From Bacillus massilinigeriensis (GTDB lineage: Bacteria > Bacillota > Bacilli > Bacillales > Cytobacillaceae), in NCBI RefSeq assembly GCF_900111815.1, contig NZ_LT630004.1:1380223-1444222 (forward strand): a DNA stretch of 64,000 bases. The letters are read 5' to 3'. A program made the position numbers and the translations under genes. Each line of letters opens with the position of its first letter. The first letter of the stretch is position 1. Positions 1-9,302 of this stretch are shown one piece after another. The notes under the pieces were generated by a model that searched no databases, was not told the DNA's origin, and saw only the letters and a list, made by a program, of their open reading frames with translations.

Positions 1-33
1 TAATACTTATTATATGTGATTTTTAATAAAAGT

Positions 34-68
34 AAATACTAAATTAAAATTATTTTAATTTAGTATTT
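34..68. repeat. Perfect AT-rich inverted repeat
   Basis: Two perfect 16-base arms (34-49 and 53-68) surround a 3-base loop. The arms are almost purely A/T, so this is unlikely to be a strong intrinsic terminator. It lies about 80 bases beyond the 3' end of the PAP2 gene. It could be a protein-binding palindrome, a cruciform or a small repeat; nothing in the sequence decides between these. Confidence 0.6.
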
Positions 69-109
69 GTATTTACCCATAGTTAGCATCGAGAGAGGGT
101 GCATTAAAA

Positions 110-144
110 GTAGACGGCAGCCTTGATGAAAGACTGCCGTCTAC
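110..144 (-). terminator. Intrinsic terminator of the PAP2 gene, probably bidirectional
   Basis: An 11-bp perfect stem (GTAGACGGCAG paired with CTGCCGTCTAC) begins directly past the stop of the minus-strand PAP2 gene. TTTTAA follows on the minus strand, and a run of T follows on the plus strand. Confidence 0.75.
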
Positions 145-146
145 GA

Positions 147-791
147 TTATTTTTTTACAATAATTGTCTTGGACTTGTGCGGCAAGTATATAGTAATTAA
201 CTCGAAAACGAGACCATAGACAAAGGTCGTCAGAAACATGGAACCGAACATATCCAGAATGTAATGTTGCTTGACAAAAAGTGTTGAAATGATAATCAAT
301 GAGCCTGTAGATGGAATGAATAAGGAATGAAATACAGATTTATTTTTAATATGAATGGAACCTAGCATAATTGCAAATGTAGTGAGAACATGAATGCTAG
401 GAAAGCAATTGAACGGCTGATCATGCTGGTAAATCATTCCGACCAAGTCGATAAGCAGCCCGTCGCCATGGAGTGCAGGTCTCGGAACTGTTGTTTGAAA
501 AAAGAAATAAATGAGAAAACAGACTAATTCACCAATGAAGATTACTGTCAGAGTCTGAATATAGACTTTCGTATCTTTAAAACAAAAATAAACAAGATAC
601 CCTACAATAAAGACATACCAAAAAATGTACGGTAGGATAAAAGCCGGTATAAAGGGAATGCCTGCGTCTACTTTTGTTGAAAGAACGACCGCATCCCGAG
701 GATTATTGTTTAAAAGTTTATAGATTCCGCCAAGTGCGGGCATAACGAGGAGAAAAAGCAAAAAGGGAGCTCTTTGCAGTTTATCTCTCAT
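147..791 (-). CDS. PAP2-superfamily membrane phosphatase
   Basis: A 214-residue integral membrane protein with about six hydrophobic segments. The three parts of the PAP2 (type 2 phosphatidic acid phosphatase) active site are visible: RP at residues 104-105, the PSIH box at 131-134 with catalytic His134, and HYILD at 177-181 supplying the second His and the Asp. The order and spacing resemble the inositol-phosphorylceramide-synthase-like PAP2_3 branch more than the short BcrC-type undecaprenyl phosphatases. The substrate is therefore probably a phospholipid or isoprenoid phosphate at the outer membrane face, but cannot be named. The start is supported by GGGAGGGAG five bases upstream. It is monocistronic, with its own terminator. 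Confidence 0.8.
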   Translation of the reverse strand: MRDKLQRAPFLLFLLVMPALGGIYKLLNNNPRDAVVLSTKVDAGIPFIPAFILPYIFWYVFIVGYLVYFCFKDTKVYIQTLTVIFIGELVCFLIYFFFQTTVPRPALHGDGLLIDLVGMIYQHDQPFNCFPSIHVLTTFAIMLGSIHIKNKSVFHSLFIPSTGSLIIISTLFVKQHYILDMFGSMFLTTFVYGLVFELITIYLPHKSKTIIVKK

Positions 792-1133
792 TTTTTCTCC
801 CTCCCTCTCAAGGTAGCTTGATACTTAAATACCACCTTAAATAAAAATTAATCATTTGATTTGCTTATGCAAGAAAAGTAGTGATGAAAAATAAGTAATA
901 TGTACATGTCTTTTAAACTATTATAATCTGAAGAACTTAGTTTGTCTGTATGACATTTGTAATACTCAGCATGTTTTTGAATAAATTAGTAGAAGAAAAA
1001 ATGGAAAGGTTTTCGAACGTATAACTCTTTCAAGAATTAAGACGAAAAGAAACAACATCAAGTTACACCAAAAGATAAAATTATTCACCACCCTAAAGCG
1101 TGCCTGACCCCCAGTGCGGTGATGCGGTAAACA
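792..1133. other. Intergenic region without a gene
   Basis: No open frame with a ribosome site was found. A TATAAT hexamer lies at 922-927 on the plus strand but has no gene after it. The stretch around 1098-1130 is more GC-rich than its surroundings (tgcctgacccccagtgcggtg is its core) and may be a repeat remnant. Confidence 0.4.
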
Positions 1134-1165
1134 GAAAAAAGCAGAACCAGCTTGCTGGTTCTGCT
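1134..1165 (-). terminator. Terminator of the two-component/ABC operon
   Basis: GCAGAACCAGC (1141-1151) pairs with GCTGGTTCTGC (1154-1164) around a 2-base loop. A run of A at 1134-1140 becomes the U tract on the minus strand. It begins a few bases after the ATPase stop codon. Confidence 0.85.
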
Positions 1166-1170
1166 TTGAT

Positions 1171-1860
1171 TTACGCTTCTTTTGCCAGTTCTGTCAGTTG
1201 ACCATCTTCTATACTAATGACTCTATCGCAAAGGTCAAGCATACGCTTATCGTGTGTTACCATGATGGCAGCCTTTTGACTTAGCTTTACTTCTTCGGCA
1301 ATCATTTTGACAACCATGCGTCCTCTCTCTGAATCCAAGCTTGCTGTCGGTTCGTCAGCGAGAATGATTTCCGGGTTATTCATCCACGCACGTGCGATGG
1401 CAACACGCTGCTTTTCTCCTCCCGAAAGATGTTCAGGATATTGATCCGCACGATGTGCTAATCCAAGCCGTTTTAGAAGGACAGCTGCTTTTTCTTCATC
1501 CTCTCTTGTCTGCCTCCCAGCTAGCTTAGAAATAAGAAGCAATTGCTCTTTGACAGTCAGATAAGGGATCAGGTTTGCTGACTGGAAAATAAATCCAATA
1601 TTCTCCATCCTCACTTTATTGAGCTTCTTCTCAGAAAGTTTATTAATTTCTTTATCAGCGATGATGATTCGTCCTTCTGTTGGACTTAATAATGCCCCAG
1701 CAATGGAAAGAAAGGTGCTTTTACCTGACCCGGAAGGTCCGACGATCGCAACCAATTCACCGGTTGCAACTTTCAACGATACGGAATCTAGTACTTTGAT
1801 AGAACTGTCTCCATCTCCATATACCTTGCTGATATTTTCTAATTCCAATTTGTATCCCAT
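1171..1860 (-). CDS. MacB/LolD-type ABC transporter ATP-binding protein
   Basis: A 229-residue ATPase that energises the permease encoded directly upstream; the two genes overlap at one base. Visible motifs are Walker A GPSGSGKST at 41-49, Q-loop IFQS near 92, signature LSGGE at 145-149, Walker B IILADE at 165-170 and the switch His203. Together they place it in the MacB/LolD/FtsE-like family. These pumps work with FtsX-domain permeases and move peptides, antibiotics or lipoproteins rather than importing nutrients. It is the last gene of an RR-HK-permease-ATPase operon, so it is probably induced by the adjacent two-component system. The substrate is unknown. Confidence 0.9.
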   Translation of the reverse strand: MGYKLELENISKVYGDGDSSIKVLDSVSLKVATGELVAIVGPSGSGKSTFLSIAGALLSPTEGRIIIADKEINKLSEKKLNKVRMENIGFIFQSANLIPYLTVKEQLLLISKLAGRQTREDEEKAAVLLKRLGLAHRADQYPEHLSGGEKQRVAIARAWMNNPEIILADEPTASLDSERGRMVVKMIAEEVKLSQKAAIMVTHDKRMLDLCDRVISIEDGQLTELAKEA

Positions 1861-2969
1861 TATACAGCCCTCCCAATTGCATCAATTGCATCCACTTTGG
1901 CAACACGGTATAGCGACAATGCTGCTCCTCCTAGTGAGACGATAATAAATAAGAGAGAGCAGATTGCAATCACTTCTGGTGTAAGTACAAAAGGCATGCT
2001 ATCAGGCATGATTTGGCTCAACCCATAAGTAATAGAAATGCTGATGATAAGGCTGACAATCGTCAGGACAGCCACCTGAGAAACAATATTTGCGGAAAGA
2101 TAGCTTGTTTTAGCGCCAATTGCTTTTAAAACGCCAAACTGATTGATTTTCTGCAATGTAATGACATAGAAGAATACCGCAAGAACGATGGCGGAAATAA
2201 GGAAGAGAAAGACAATCATCATCATCAAGGAGCTTTGTTCCTGCGAATAGCCAGGTATTCCTTGCAATGCTTCCTTAGTTGTCAGGACATTGACACCCTT
2301 CATTTCTTTTTCGACAGCTTTTATTGTTTTATCTGTACCCTTCAATGCAATTGCTGTAACAGAAGATTGTTCTTGTCCTATGCTCTTCTGCAGGTCTTTC
2401 CAAGCATTGAAATTTACATACACAACTGGTGTGTGGCTAAAAGAAACACCTTCAGTAAAACCTTTAATCATAAAAGTTTTTCCAGATGCCTGATCTTTTA
2501 TTTCTGAGCCGATTTTCAAACCTTCTTGTTTAAGAGCAGCATCTGCAATCACTTCATCTTTGCCTGTTTTCGAAATGCTTTTTCCTTCAATTAGGCTAGG
2601 GGAGAGGAACCCATTTGGATCTACTGCGAAAAATGTAACATCTACTTTTTTATCTGTATCGATTTTTTCTACCGTAGACATTCGGACGCCGAGATCCTCT
2701 GTGTTATCATCACCTGCAACCTCTTTTGCCTGCAATAATTGTTTTTCATCTAGTTCTGATTTGCTAATCTGATTGTCGGAATCCTTTTGCAGCACTAAGT
2801 AATCTGCGTTCATATTTTGGATAGCCGAAGCATTATCAGAAGCTAGTCCGTTTGCAAGTCCTGTAACGAAGAGGACGAGCAAGGAGATCAGCACCATTAT
2901 CAACCCAATTAAGGAATACCTTAGCTTAGCATGCCTGATTTCACGCAATGCGAGAAACATATAATCCAC
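1860..2969 (-). CDS. FtsX-like ABC transporter permease (MacB type)
   Basis: A 369-residue permease with the four-helix MacB/FtsX layout. One N-terminal membrane segment (about 17-41) is followed by an extracytoplasmic domain of about 200 residues and then three C-terminal segments (about 253-358). The cytoplasmic QKINQFGVLKAIGA stretch after TM2 is the characteristic FtsX coupling region (residues about 273-286). It pairs with the overlapping downstream ATPase. Together with the upstream kinase and regulator it forms a sensor-pump module. Such pumps act on cell-envelope substrates; the particular ligand cannot be told. Confidence 0.88.
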   Translation of the reverse strand: MDYMFLALREIRHAKLRYSLIGLIMVLISLLVLFVTGLANGLASDNASAIQNMNADYLVLQKDSDNQISKSELDEKQLLQAKEVAGDDNTEDLGVRMSTVEKIDTDKKVDVTFFAVDPNGFLSPSLIEGKSISKTGKDEVIADAALKQEGLKIGSEIKDQASGKTFMIKGFTEGVSFSHTPVVYVNFNAWKDLQKSIGQEQSSVTAIALKGTDKTIKAVEKEMKGVNVLTTKEALQGIPGYSQEQSSLMMMIVFLFLISAIVLAVFFYVITLQKINQFGVLKAIGAKTSYLSANIVSQVAVLTIVSLIISISITYGLSQIMPDSMPFVLTPEVIAICSLLFIIVSLGGAALSLYRVAKVDAIDAIGRAV

Positions 2970-3061
2970 TCCATTCTAATTGAAGATTGTAAGCGAATAT
3001 CTTTTCGCTTAACTCTTGTCCAATTATAAGAATGGAATATGAACAGAATATGAACAAGGGT

Positions 3062-4441
3062 TTACAATTTAGGAATAGTGACAATGAACGTTGTACCGAC
3101 ACCTTGTTCGCTTTTCACTTCAATTATGCCTCCATGGATTTCGACAATTTTCTTTACGATGGCAAGGCCTAATCCGCTGCTGCCTTCCTTTCGATTTCTA
3201 GCTTTATCTTCTTTATAAAAACGGTTGAATATATTTGGAAGACTGTCAGACGATATTCCAATACCTGTATCCTTTATGATAATTTTGCATTCTCTTTCTG
3301 AGTTTTTAATCGCAACAGATATAGTACCTCCACTCTCGGTAAATTTAATACTATTTGTGATGAGGTTAATCCACACTTGCTGTAATAGTTTCTCGTCTCC
3401 ATAAATATACGTTTCAGGCAAATCAAGATCAAACGCGAGTTCCTTTTCCCTCCAACTCCATTCTGTCATAAACATCACCTGTTTGATTTGGGAAGATAAA
3501 TTGAAGGTCACTTTTTCAATAATCGATTCTTCCTTGTCAAGGGAAGCTAGCATGAGCAATTGTTTACTCAGTTGCGAAAGTCTGCGGCTCTCTTCCTCGA
3601 TAATGGACAAATAACGTTTCTTTGTTTCGTCTGGCAATTCTTTCTCACGAAGAGTCTGAGAGAAACCCTGGATGGAAGCAAGAGGTGATTGGATCTCATG
3701 CGAAACATTCGAAACGAATTCCTGCCTCATTTCCTCGAGCTGTTCGATACTTTTCGCCATACTGTTAAAGTGGTCTGCAAGTTGGCCAATTTCATCCCTT
3801 CTTTTCACATCCAATTCATACTGATAATTACCTAGCGCAATCTGCTTCGTTGCCTCCGTTAACTTGCTGATTGGTCTCACAATATAACGAGTACTAATCA
3901 TGACAAGGATAATGCTAATGACAACCGAAAAAGTCAAGACAACTGCAAAAAAGATGCGCATTTCACCGAATTGATAACCGACATCAGGACGAACAAACAT
4001 GGCATATTGCTTTCCTTCTGCGATGATTGGCATCCCAATCGTATTGATCACAGAGCTATCAAAAAATCCGGTGATGAACGTTTTAGATGGGAAATCTCGT
4101 ATTCCGTGATAAATTTTTCCGGTAAAAACGGCATTAACAATATCTTGATCAATTTTCTTCTTGCTAAATTTCCCGCCGTAAAAAGATTTTTGTCCTTGTT
4201 TATCCACAAGGAAAATCTGATAGCCTAGCTCACCGGCATGTGCAAGATAGTTGTCTTTATCCAGTTCGGGATTTTGTCGGTAAAAATCCGAAATATCTCT
4301 TGCCATCGCTGTTACTTTATCGTCGTTGTAATCTTTTAGAAAAACTTGATAATATACATTCGATATCAGAAAAGACAGGAGACCGCTCAAAAGCATTGTT
4401 GCTAGGGTGACTGCTAGAATATGGGAGTAAATGGACTTCAC
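3062..4441 (-). CDS. Sensor histidine kinase with HAMP domain
   Basis: A 459-residue membrane kinase. TM1 lies at about 8-30, an extracellular sensor domain at 31-163 and TM2 at 164-184. HAMP follows at about 185-238, then HisKA with the phosphoacceptor His248 in SHEIQSPL, and a HATPase_c domain with the N box NLITNSIKF and the G boxes DTGIGIS and GLGLAIVKK. The start overlaps the response-regulator stop by four bases (ATGA arrangement), so the two are translationally coupled. It should phosphorylate the regulator encoded upstream and so control the downstream ABC pump. The size of the extracellular domain suggests direct ligand sensing rather than the transporter-dependent sensing of BceS kinases. 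Confidence 0.9.
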   Translation of the reverse strand: MKSIYSHILAVTLATMLLSGLLSFLISNVYYQVFLKDYNDDKVTAMARDISDFYRQNPELDKDNYLAHAGELGYQIFLVDKQGQKSFYGGKFSKKKIDQDIVNAVFTGKIYHGIRDFPSKTFITGFFDSSVINTIGMPIIAEGKQYAMFVRPDVGYQFGEMRIFFAVVLTFSVVISIILVMISTRYIVRPISKLTEATKQIALGNYQYELDVKRRDEIGQLADHFNSMAKSIEQLEEMRQEFVSNVSHEIQSPLASIQGFSQTLREKELPDETKKRYLSIIEEESRRLSQLSKQLLMLASLDKEESIIEKVTFNLSSQIKQVMFMTEWSWREKELAFDLDLPETYIYGDEKLLQQVWINLITNSIKFTESGGTISVAIKNSERECKIIIKDTGIGISSDSLPNIFNRFYKEDKARNRKEGSSGLGLAIVKKIVEIHGGIIEVKSEQGVGTTFIVTIPKL

Positions 4442-5115
4442 TTTTTAGCTACCTCCAATTTATAACCAAGACCTCTAACCGTTTTGATGGAAAAATCGTC
4501 CGTCTTGCCAGTGAAACGATCTCTCAACCTTTTGATATGTACATCTACTGTCCGATCATCCCCAAAAAAGTCGGATCCCCAAATTTGATGGATTAATTCT
4601 TCTCTCGTGAAAATTCTGTTAGGATAACTCGCTAGTTGGGCAAGTAGCTCAAATTCCTTCATCGGCAGCATCAAAACCTGACCATTACAATTTACCTCAT
4701 AGCTATTTTGATCAATAACAGTATCATGCAGCTTAATTTTGTTACCTGTTACCATTTGGTACCTTCGAAGCAATGCGCGAATCCGAAAGAGGAGTTCCTT
4801 AGGTTCAAAAGGCTTTGTTAAATAATCATCTGTACCAACGGAAAATCCCTTCTCTTTATCTCTAAGCTGATCTTTCGATGTAAGCAAAATAATTGGAAAG
4901 TCATAATGCTTCCGGATCTCCTCTGTTAGTTCGTATCCATCCTTATTCGGCATCATGACATCGACAACAGCTAGATTGATCTGTTGATGGAGAAGAATCG
5001 AACTGGCCTCCTTTCCATCTCTTGCTTCATGAATAGCATAACCTTCAGCTTCCAGATAGAATTTCAATAATTCTCGTATATTTGGATCATCATCTGCGAC
5101 TAAAATATGCAGCAT
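4438..5115 (-). CDS. OmpR/PhoB-family response regulator
   Basis: A 225-residue regulator. The receiver domain (1-118) has the acidic pocket DDD at 8-10, phosphoacceptor Asp52 and Lys101 in TKPF. A winged-helix DNA-binding domain (about 128-223) ends with VRGLGYKLE, typical of the OmpR family. It is the first gene of the operon with the histidine kinase and the MacB-like ABC pair, and is the expected activator of that operon. A ribosome site (AAAAGGAGATTTTG) lies just before the ATG. Confidence 0.92.
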   Translation of the reverse strand: MLHILVADDDPNIRELLKFYLEAEGYAIHEARDGKEASSILLHQQINLAVVDVMMPNKDGYELTEEIRKHYDFPIILLTSKDQLRDKEKGFSVGTDDYLTKPFEPKELLFRIRALLRRYQMVTGNKIKLHDTVIDQNSYEVNCNGQVLMLPMKEFELLAQLASYPNRIFTREELIHQIWGSDFFGDDRTVDVHIKRLRDRFTGKTDDFSIKTVRGLGYKLEVAKK

Positions 5116-5293
5116 TACAAAATCTCCTTTTTACTCTTTGTTTTTTGGATGAAAATGTATGAATACAATAAGCAGAACGCACTGGTTTGCATCACCATTT
5201 CATTATAAAATGAAAGAAAGATTTTTTCATGTGGCATTGTGATGTCCATGCTAAGCTAAGTTGCTAAATATTTTTAGAAATGGAGGAAGCTGC

Positions 5294-7498
5294 ATGGAAA
5301 ATATACCTGTTGATTTCGGCTGTAACGAAACTGTTGACTTCTCCTTCTTTGATGCTGTAGCTTCCGGCATCGTCATCCGCAATTTAAAAGGTGAGACGCT
5401 TTTCGTTAATCAATCGTTTTGTCGTCTTTTTAACGTATCTAAGGAAGCAGTTAAAGGATTGAAATCCTACCGTCCCTATATCACTATTTCGACGGAAACA
5501 GGGGAGGATTACATTGATTATAAGGATTATTCTGCTTATAAGGCAGGGGTTACGGGAAAATCTGATGAAACATGTTTGAAGATCCAAACCGAAGAGGGAA
5601 AAGTAAAATGGATCAAAGTCAAGACAGAATTAACCCTTTTAGATCATAATAAATATATTGTCTCCACTATTATGGACATTACCGAAGAAAAACTGGCGAA
5701 GGAACGCTGTATCACCAGTGAACAAAGGTTAAAATATTTAATTCAATCAATGGACGAGCTTATTTTTACGATTGATCGTAATTTACGTTACACATCTGTT
5801 TATGGTCGCTGGCTCAAGAAATATGGACATTCGGAAACGACTATTGTTGGAAAAAGTGTTAATGAAATTGTAGATGTTTCAGGAAATCCGCTCCATACAA
5901 AGGCCATGAAGCAAGCATTTTCTGGTAAATCTTTTACCTATGAATGCCAACTGCAATTTGCTGGGAAGTTAAGTGACTTTCATGTATCTTTTTCTCCAAT
6001 ACGGTCTGAGGATGGGGAGATTGAATCCATTCTTGGAGTAGCAAGGGATATTACCTGTGAAAATAGGATGAAAAGACAGTTAAAGCTAAGCCAGGATTTA
6101 TATGAAAAGCTGATTGAATTGTCGCCAGAAATGATTTATCTGCAAATGAACGGAAGCATTGTCTATATGAACGATGCAGGGATAAAAGCGCTTAAAGCCA
6201 ACGGTATGTCAGAATTAAAGGGGAAATCCATCTATCAAATCATTCATCCGGAATATCACGAAATAATTAAGAAGCGGCTATCTCAACTAAAACAAAATAA
6301 GGATGTAGGATTGTTAGAAGAAAAGCTCATTTGTTTCGATGGATCTATAAAGTATTTTGAAGTTTCATCATCTCCTATCAAAATGGGAAGGAGATCTGGT
6401 TCAATTGTGTTTGCAAGGGATGTTACCGTCAAGCGGCAAGCAGTAGAACTTTTGAAGGAAAGCGAAGAGAAGTTTCGGCAGCTCGCAGAAAACATAAACG
6501 ATATTTTCTGGATGAAAGACATCGCAACAAATAAATTTATTTATATTAGCCCTGCCCTTGATAAACTTGCAGGACCACTCCAGCATAAAAAATATCCGAA
6601 CGCAAGTAGTCCTCTGCAGCACCTTATTCTTGAAGAAGGCCAGAAAACGCATGGCAATACGGAGGATTTAACAAGATCCTATAAAATCAAGACGAACATG
6701 GGCAAGGAAAAGTGGATGAAAGAAAGAATATTTTATATTCACAACGAGAAAAACGAACCGATCCGGATTGCGGGTGTTGCAGAAGACATCACAATATTAA
6801 TGGAGACACAGGAGCTCTTGCAGAAACAAAAACGTCTGATGATCATACAAAACTTGGCAGCAGGCATCGCACACGAAATTAGAAATCCATTGACTACTAT
6901 TAAAGGATTCATGCAATTGCTTCAAAATTTTATTCCGGAAAATTATTTTAATATCATGGAAAGTGAAGTAAATAATATAGACAAATTTATTGACCAAATG
7001 CTTCTGCTTGGTAAAGACACAGCGAAGAAAGAAAAAAGGGATGTAGCAATGTATTCATTACTGTCAGACGTCATATCAGCATTCCAACCTAAGATGGATA
7101 TTAATTTTGAGCGCGGTAATCTTAAGGAAACGGATTTAGTGCAATGCCATGCAGACGAGTTAAAAGAAGTGCTGTTTAATATCCTTGATAACGCATGCAG
7201 TTCATTTAGCGGCAACGAAAATAGGGAGATTTGGCTAAAGGCTGAGGTGAATGGAAATAATGCATTGATAACGATAAAGGACAATGGCAAGGGAATCAGT
7301 GCGGAGCGAATAAAAATGCTAGGCGAACCGTATTATGCCAACAATGAAAAAGGAATTGGCTTTGGATTGATGATATGCCAGAAAATTATTGAAAACCATC
7401 ATGGAGAACTCACTATTTTGAGCAAGAAAGGGGAGGGAACGACTGTTAAAGTTCAATTGCCATTAAAGACAGCGCTTAATCTATCAAATAGTATCTAA
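5294..7498 (+). CDS. Multi-PAS sensor histidine kinase (sporulation-kinase type)
   Basis: The ATG at 5294 was chosen over a TTG at 5261 because GGAGGA (5282-5287) lies seven bases before it. This gives 734 residues. There is no membrane segment. About four PAS domains fill residues 15-510, several ending in the PAC-like 'ILGVARDIT' or 'IAGVAEDIT' signature. HisKA follows with phosphoacceptor His527 in GIAHEIRNPLTTIKGF, then HATPase_c with DNGKGIS and GIGFGLMICQ. That H box is typical of the soluble Bacillus kinases (KinA, KinC, KinE group) that feed the Spo0F/Spo0A phosphorelay, and no response regulator is adjacent. A role in sporulation entry is therefore inferred. The germination operon lies immediately downstream but behind a terminator. 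Confidence 0.85.
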   Translation: MENIPVDFGCNETVDFSFFDAVASGIVIRNLKGETLFVNQSFCRLFNVSKEAVKGLKSYRPYITISTETGEDYIDYKDYSAYKAGVTGKSDETCLKIQTEEGKVKWIKVKTELTLLDHNKYIVSTIMDITEEKLAKERCITSEQRLKYLIQSMDELIFTIDRNLRYTSVYGRWLKKYGHSETTIVGKSVNEIVDVSGNPLHTKAMKQAFSGKSFTYECQLQFAGKLSDFHVSFSPIRSEDGEIESILGVARDITCENRMKRQLKLSQDLYEKLIELSPEMIYLQMNGSIVYMNDAGIKALKANGMSELKGKSIYQIIHPEYHEIIKKRLSQLKQNKDVGLLEEKLICFDGSIKYFEVSSSPIKMGRRSGSIVFARDVTVKRQAVELLKESEEKFRQLAENINDIFWMKDIATNKFIYISPALDKLAGPLQHKKYPNASSPLQHLILEEGQKTHGNTEDLTRSYKIKTNMGKEKWMKERIFYIHNEKNEPIRIAGVAEDITILMETQELLQKQKRLMIIQNLAAGIAHEIRNPLTTIKGFMQLLQNFIPENYFNIMESEVNNIDKFIDQMLLLGKDTAKKEKRDVAMYSLLSDVISAFQPKMDINFERGNLKETDLVQCHADELKEVLFNILDNACSSFSGNENREIWLKAEVNGNNALITIKDNGKGISAERIKMLGEPYYANNEKGIGFGLMICQKIIENHHGELTILSKKGEGTTVKVQLPLKTALNLSNSI

Positions 7499-7524
7499 TA
7501 ATTCAAAAACTACAGCTTATACTG

Positions 7525-7550
7525 AACAGCCTTTAGGGGCTGTTTTTTAT
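7525..7550 (+). terminator. Terminator of the PAS kinase gene
   Basis: AACAGCC (7525-7531) pairs with GGCTGTT (7538-7544), followed by TTTT. It separates the kinase from the germination operon. Confidence 0.8.
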
Positions 7551-7631
7551 ATGTTCATAAGGCAGGTTTGGAATAATTTTTCCTTTATAGATTAAAGCTA
7601 AAGTAAAAGCTGGACAAGCTGAGGTGATAAA

Positions 7632-7805
7632 TTGTTTTCAAAGATTTTAGAATACATGCCAACATGGCAAATGGTTGTACAGGCTGGTGTCACACTAGCA
7701 ATTCCAATTGTGTTAACAAAAACCTTTGCAGCAATAGATAAGGAAACGGAGGTGGAAGGCGATGGGCAACGGAGAAAAAAAGAAGCCAATTCAAGGGCAA
7801 AGTAA
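7632..7805 (+). CDS. Small membrane protein ORF leading the germinant receptor operon
   Basis: A 57-codon frame from a TTG at 7632, with a strong ribosome site GAGGTGAT (7621-7628). It overlaps the start of the gerA-type gene by 44 bases. The product begins [16 protein letters not shown], has one hydrophobic segment (about residues 12-35), and ends in a charged tail. The gerA-type ribosome site GGAGGTGG (7748-7755) lies inside it, which suggests translational coupling. Known 'D' proteins of Bacillus ger operons are about 60-80 residues with two membrane segments and modulate germination; this could be a one-helix relative. Expression is inferred only from the ribosome site and overlap. Confidence 0.55.
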   Translation: MFSKILEYMPTWQMVVQAGVTLAIPIVLTKTFAAIDKETEVEGDGQRRKKEANSRAK

Positions 7806-9282
7806 AGCTCTTCGTCTTACAGGTGTATTCCAGGACGACATCGCTCATATCCAACAGCTGCTTGAGGAAAATTCGGACGTTCTATATCGCAATTTCCGTT
7901 TGAGCAATACAAACAAGCGGGCTGGACTTTTTTTAATAGACGGATTAGCGGATAAAGAACTTGTGGATAAGTTTATTTTAAGGTCCTTAATGGCTCCCTT
8001 TTCTGAAGAGGACCATGAACTAATTGAGCAAGAGGGTCTTAAAAATTACTTAAAGAATACTGTGCTATCTATTGGGGAAGTTAAAGAAACCAATACGCTT
8101 TCAAATGCAGTAAATGAAATCCTTGATGGCATGGCCGTCTTGATAATTGAAAGTGTGACGGAAGCTATCATCCTCGGCATCAAAAAAGTCAAGTCAAGAA
8201 GTCTAGAAGAGCCCATCTCCGAACCACTTGTAAGAGGTCCAAGAATAGGATTCACGGAAGCTCTAAAAGATAACACAGCTATATTAAGGAATCAAGGGCA
8301 AAATGAAGACTTGGTCATGATCAATAAAACCGTCGGTAAAAGAACAAAGAAGAAAGCAGTCATTACCTATATAAAGGGTGTAGCAGATCAAAATCTTGTT
8401 GATGAAATTGTAAAGAGGATAGATCGTATTGAAATAGATTTTCTGCCAGAGTCAGGGTATATCGAGCAAATGATTGAAGATAACTATATCACTCCCTTTC
8501 CGCAAATTCAAAATACAGAGCGGCCAGATCGGGTAATTGGAGCGCTTGCTGAGGGAAGGGTGGCCATCCTACTTGATGGGACTCCATATGTTTTGATTGC
8601 ACCGGTAACCTTCAGCATGCTCTTACAGTCACCAGAAGATTATTACGAGCGTTGGATGCCGGGATCTCTGATAAGAGTACTCCGCTTCCTTGCAGCGTTT
8701 ATCTCGCTCTACGGTCCCTCAATTTATATTTCTTTTATCTCTTTTCACCCTGGGCTTATCCCGACAAAATTGGCGATTTCGATTGCCAGTTCAAGGGTAG
8801 GAGTACCTTTTCCCGCTTTTTTAGAGGCTCTATTGATGGAAATTGCGATTGAAATTCTCCGTGAAGCGGGATTAAGACTGCCTAAACCGATTGGACCAGC
8901 AATTGGTATCGTAGGCGGTTTAATTATTGGAGAAGCAGCTGTTACAGCTGGAATTGTAAGTCCTTTTATGGTTATTGTTGTTGCTTTAACTGCAATTTCC
9001 TCTTTTGCAATTCCTCAGTACAGCGTTGGTATCACACTTAGAATGTTGCGATTCATCTCCATGTTTGCTGCTGCTGTTTTTGGTTTGTATGGTGTTATTC
9101 TTTTTACATTATTACTGTTATCACATTTAGTCCGGTTAAAAAGCTTTGGTGTACCGTATATGAGTCCTTGGACGCCGCTTTCAATCAAGGATCTAAAGGA
9201 CTTCGTTCTACGTGCTCCGGTGTTCAAAATGAAGCGTCGGCCAATGATGCTTGATACGAAGGATGTTCGGCGAAAAGGCTAA
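7762..9282 (+). CDS. Spore germination receptor A subunit (GerA/GerKA family)
   Basis: A 506-residue A subunit of a nutrient germinant receptor in the spore inner membrane. The N-terminal soluble part (1-300) includes [11 protein letters not shown] and [16 protein letters not shown] conserved stretches of the family. The C-terminal part contains about five membrane segments with the hallmark PESYYERWxxGSLIR-like region (here [15 protein letters not shown] near 293-307). It is followed by the B and C subunits in the usual order and overlaps the B gene's upstream ATG. With the B permease and C lipoprotein it forms the GerABC-type complex that acts as a nutrient-gated ion channel in Bacillus spores. 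The germinant specificity is unknown. It is expected to be expressed in the forespore; no convincing sigma-G promoter was identified. Confidence 0.93.
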   Translation: MGNGEKKKPIQGQSKALRLTGVFQDDIAHIQQLLEENSDVLYRNFRLSNTNKRAGLFLIDGLADKELVDKFILRSLMAPFSEEDHELIEQEGLKNYLKNTVLSIGEVKETNTLSNAVNEILDGMAVLIIESVTEAIILGIKKVKSRSLEEPISEPLVRGPRIGFTEALKDNTAILRNQGQNEDLVMINKTVGKRTKKKAVITYIKGVADQNLVDEIVKRIDRIEIDFLPESGYIEQMIEDNYITPFPQIQNTERPDRVIGALAEGRVAILLDGTPYVLIAPVTFSMLLQSPEDYYERWMPGSLIRVLRFLAAFISLYGPSIYISFISFHPGLIPTKLAISIASSRVGVPFPAFLEALLMEIAIEILREAGLRLPKPIGPAIGIVGGLIIGEAAVTAGIVSPFMVIVVALTAISSFAIPQYSVGITLRMLRFISMFAAAVFGLYGVILFTLLLLSHLVRLKSFGVPYMSPWTPLSIKDLKDFVLRAPVFKMKRRPMMLDTKDVRRKG

Positions 9283-9302
9283 TGAAGAAAGAGGGGCATA
9301 CA

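Noticed and set aside
1098..1130. GC-rich stretch resembling a REP-like repeat (tgcctgacccccagtgcggtg)
   Set aside because: No second copy was seen in the window and no flanking repeats or transposase are present.
5261..5293. TTG at 5261 as the start of the PAS kinase
   Set aside because: The ribosome site GGAGGA lies after it and fits the ATG at 5294.
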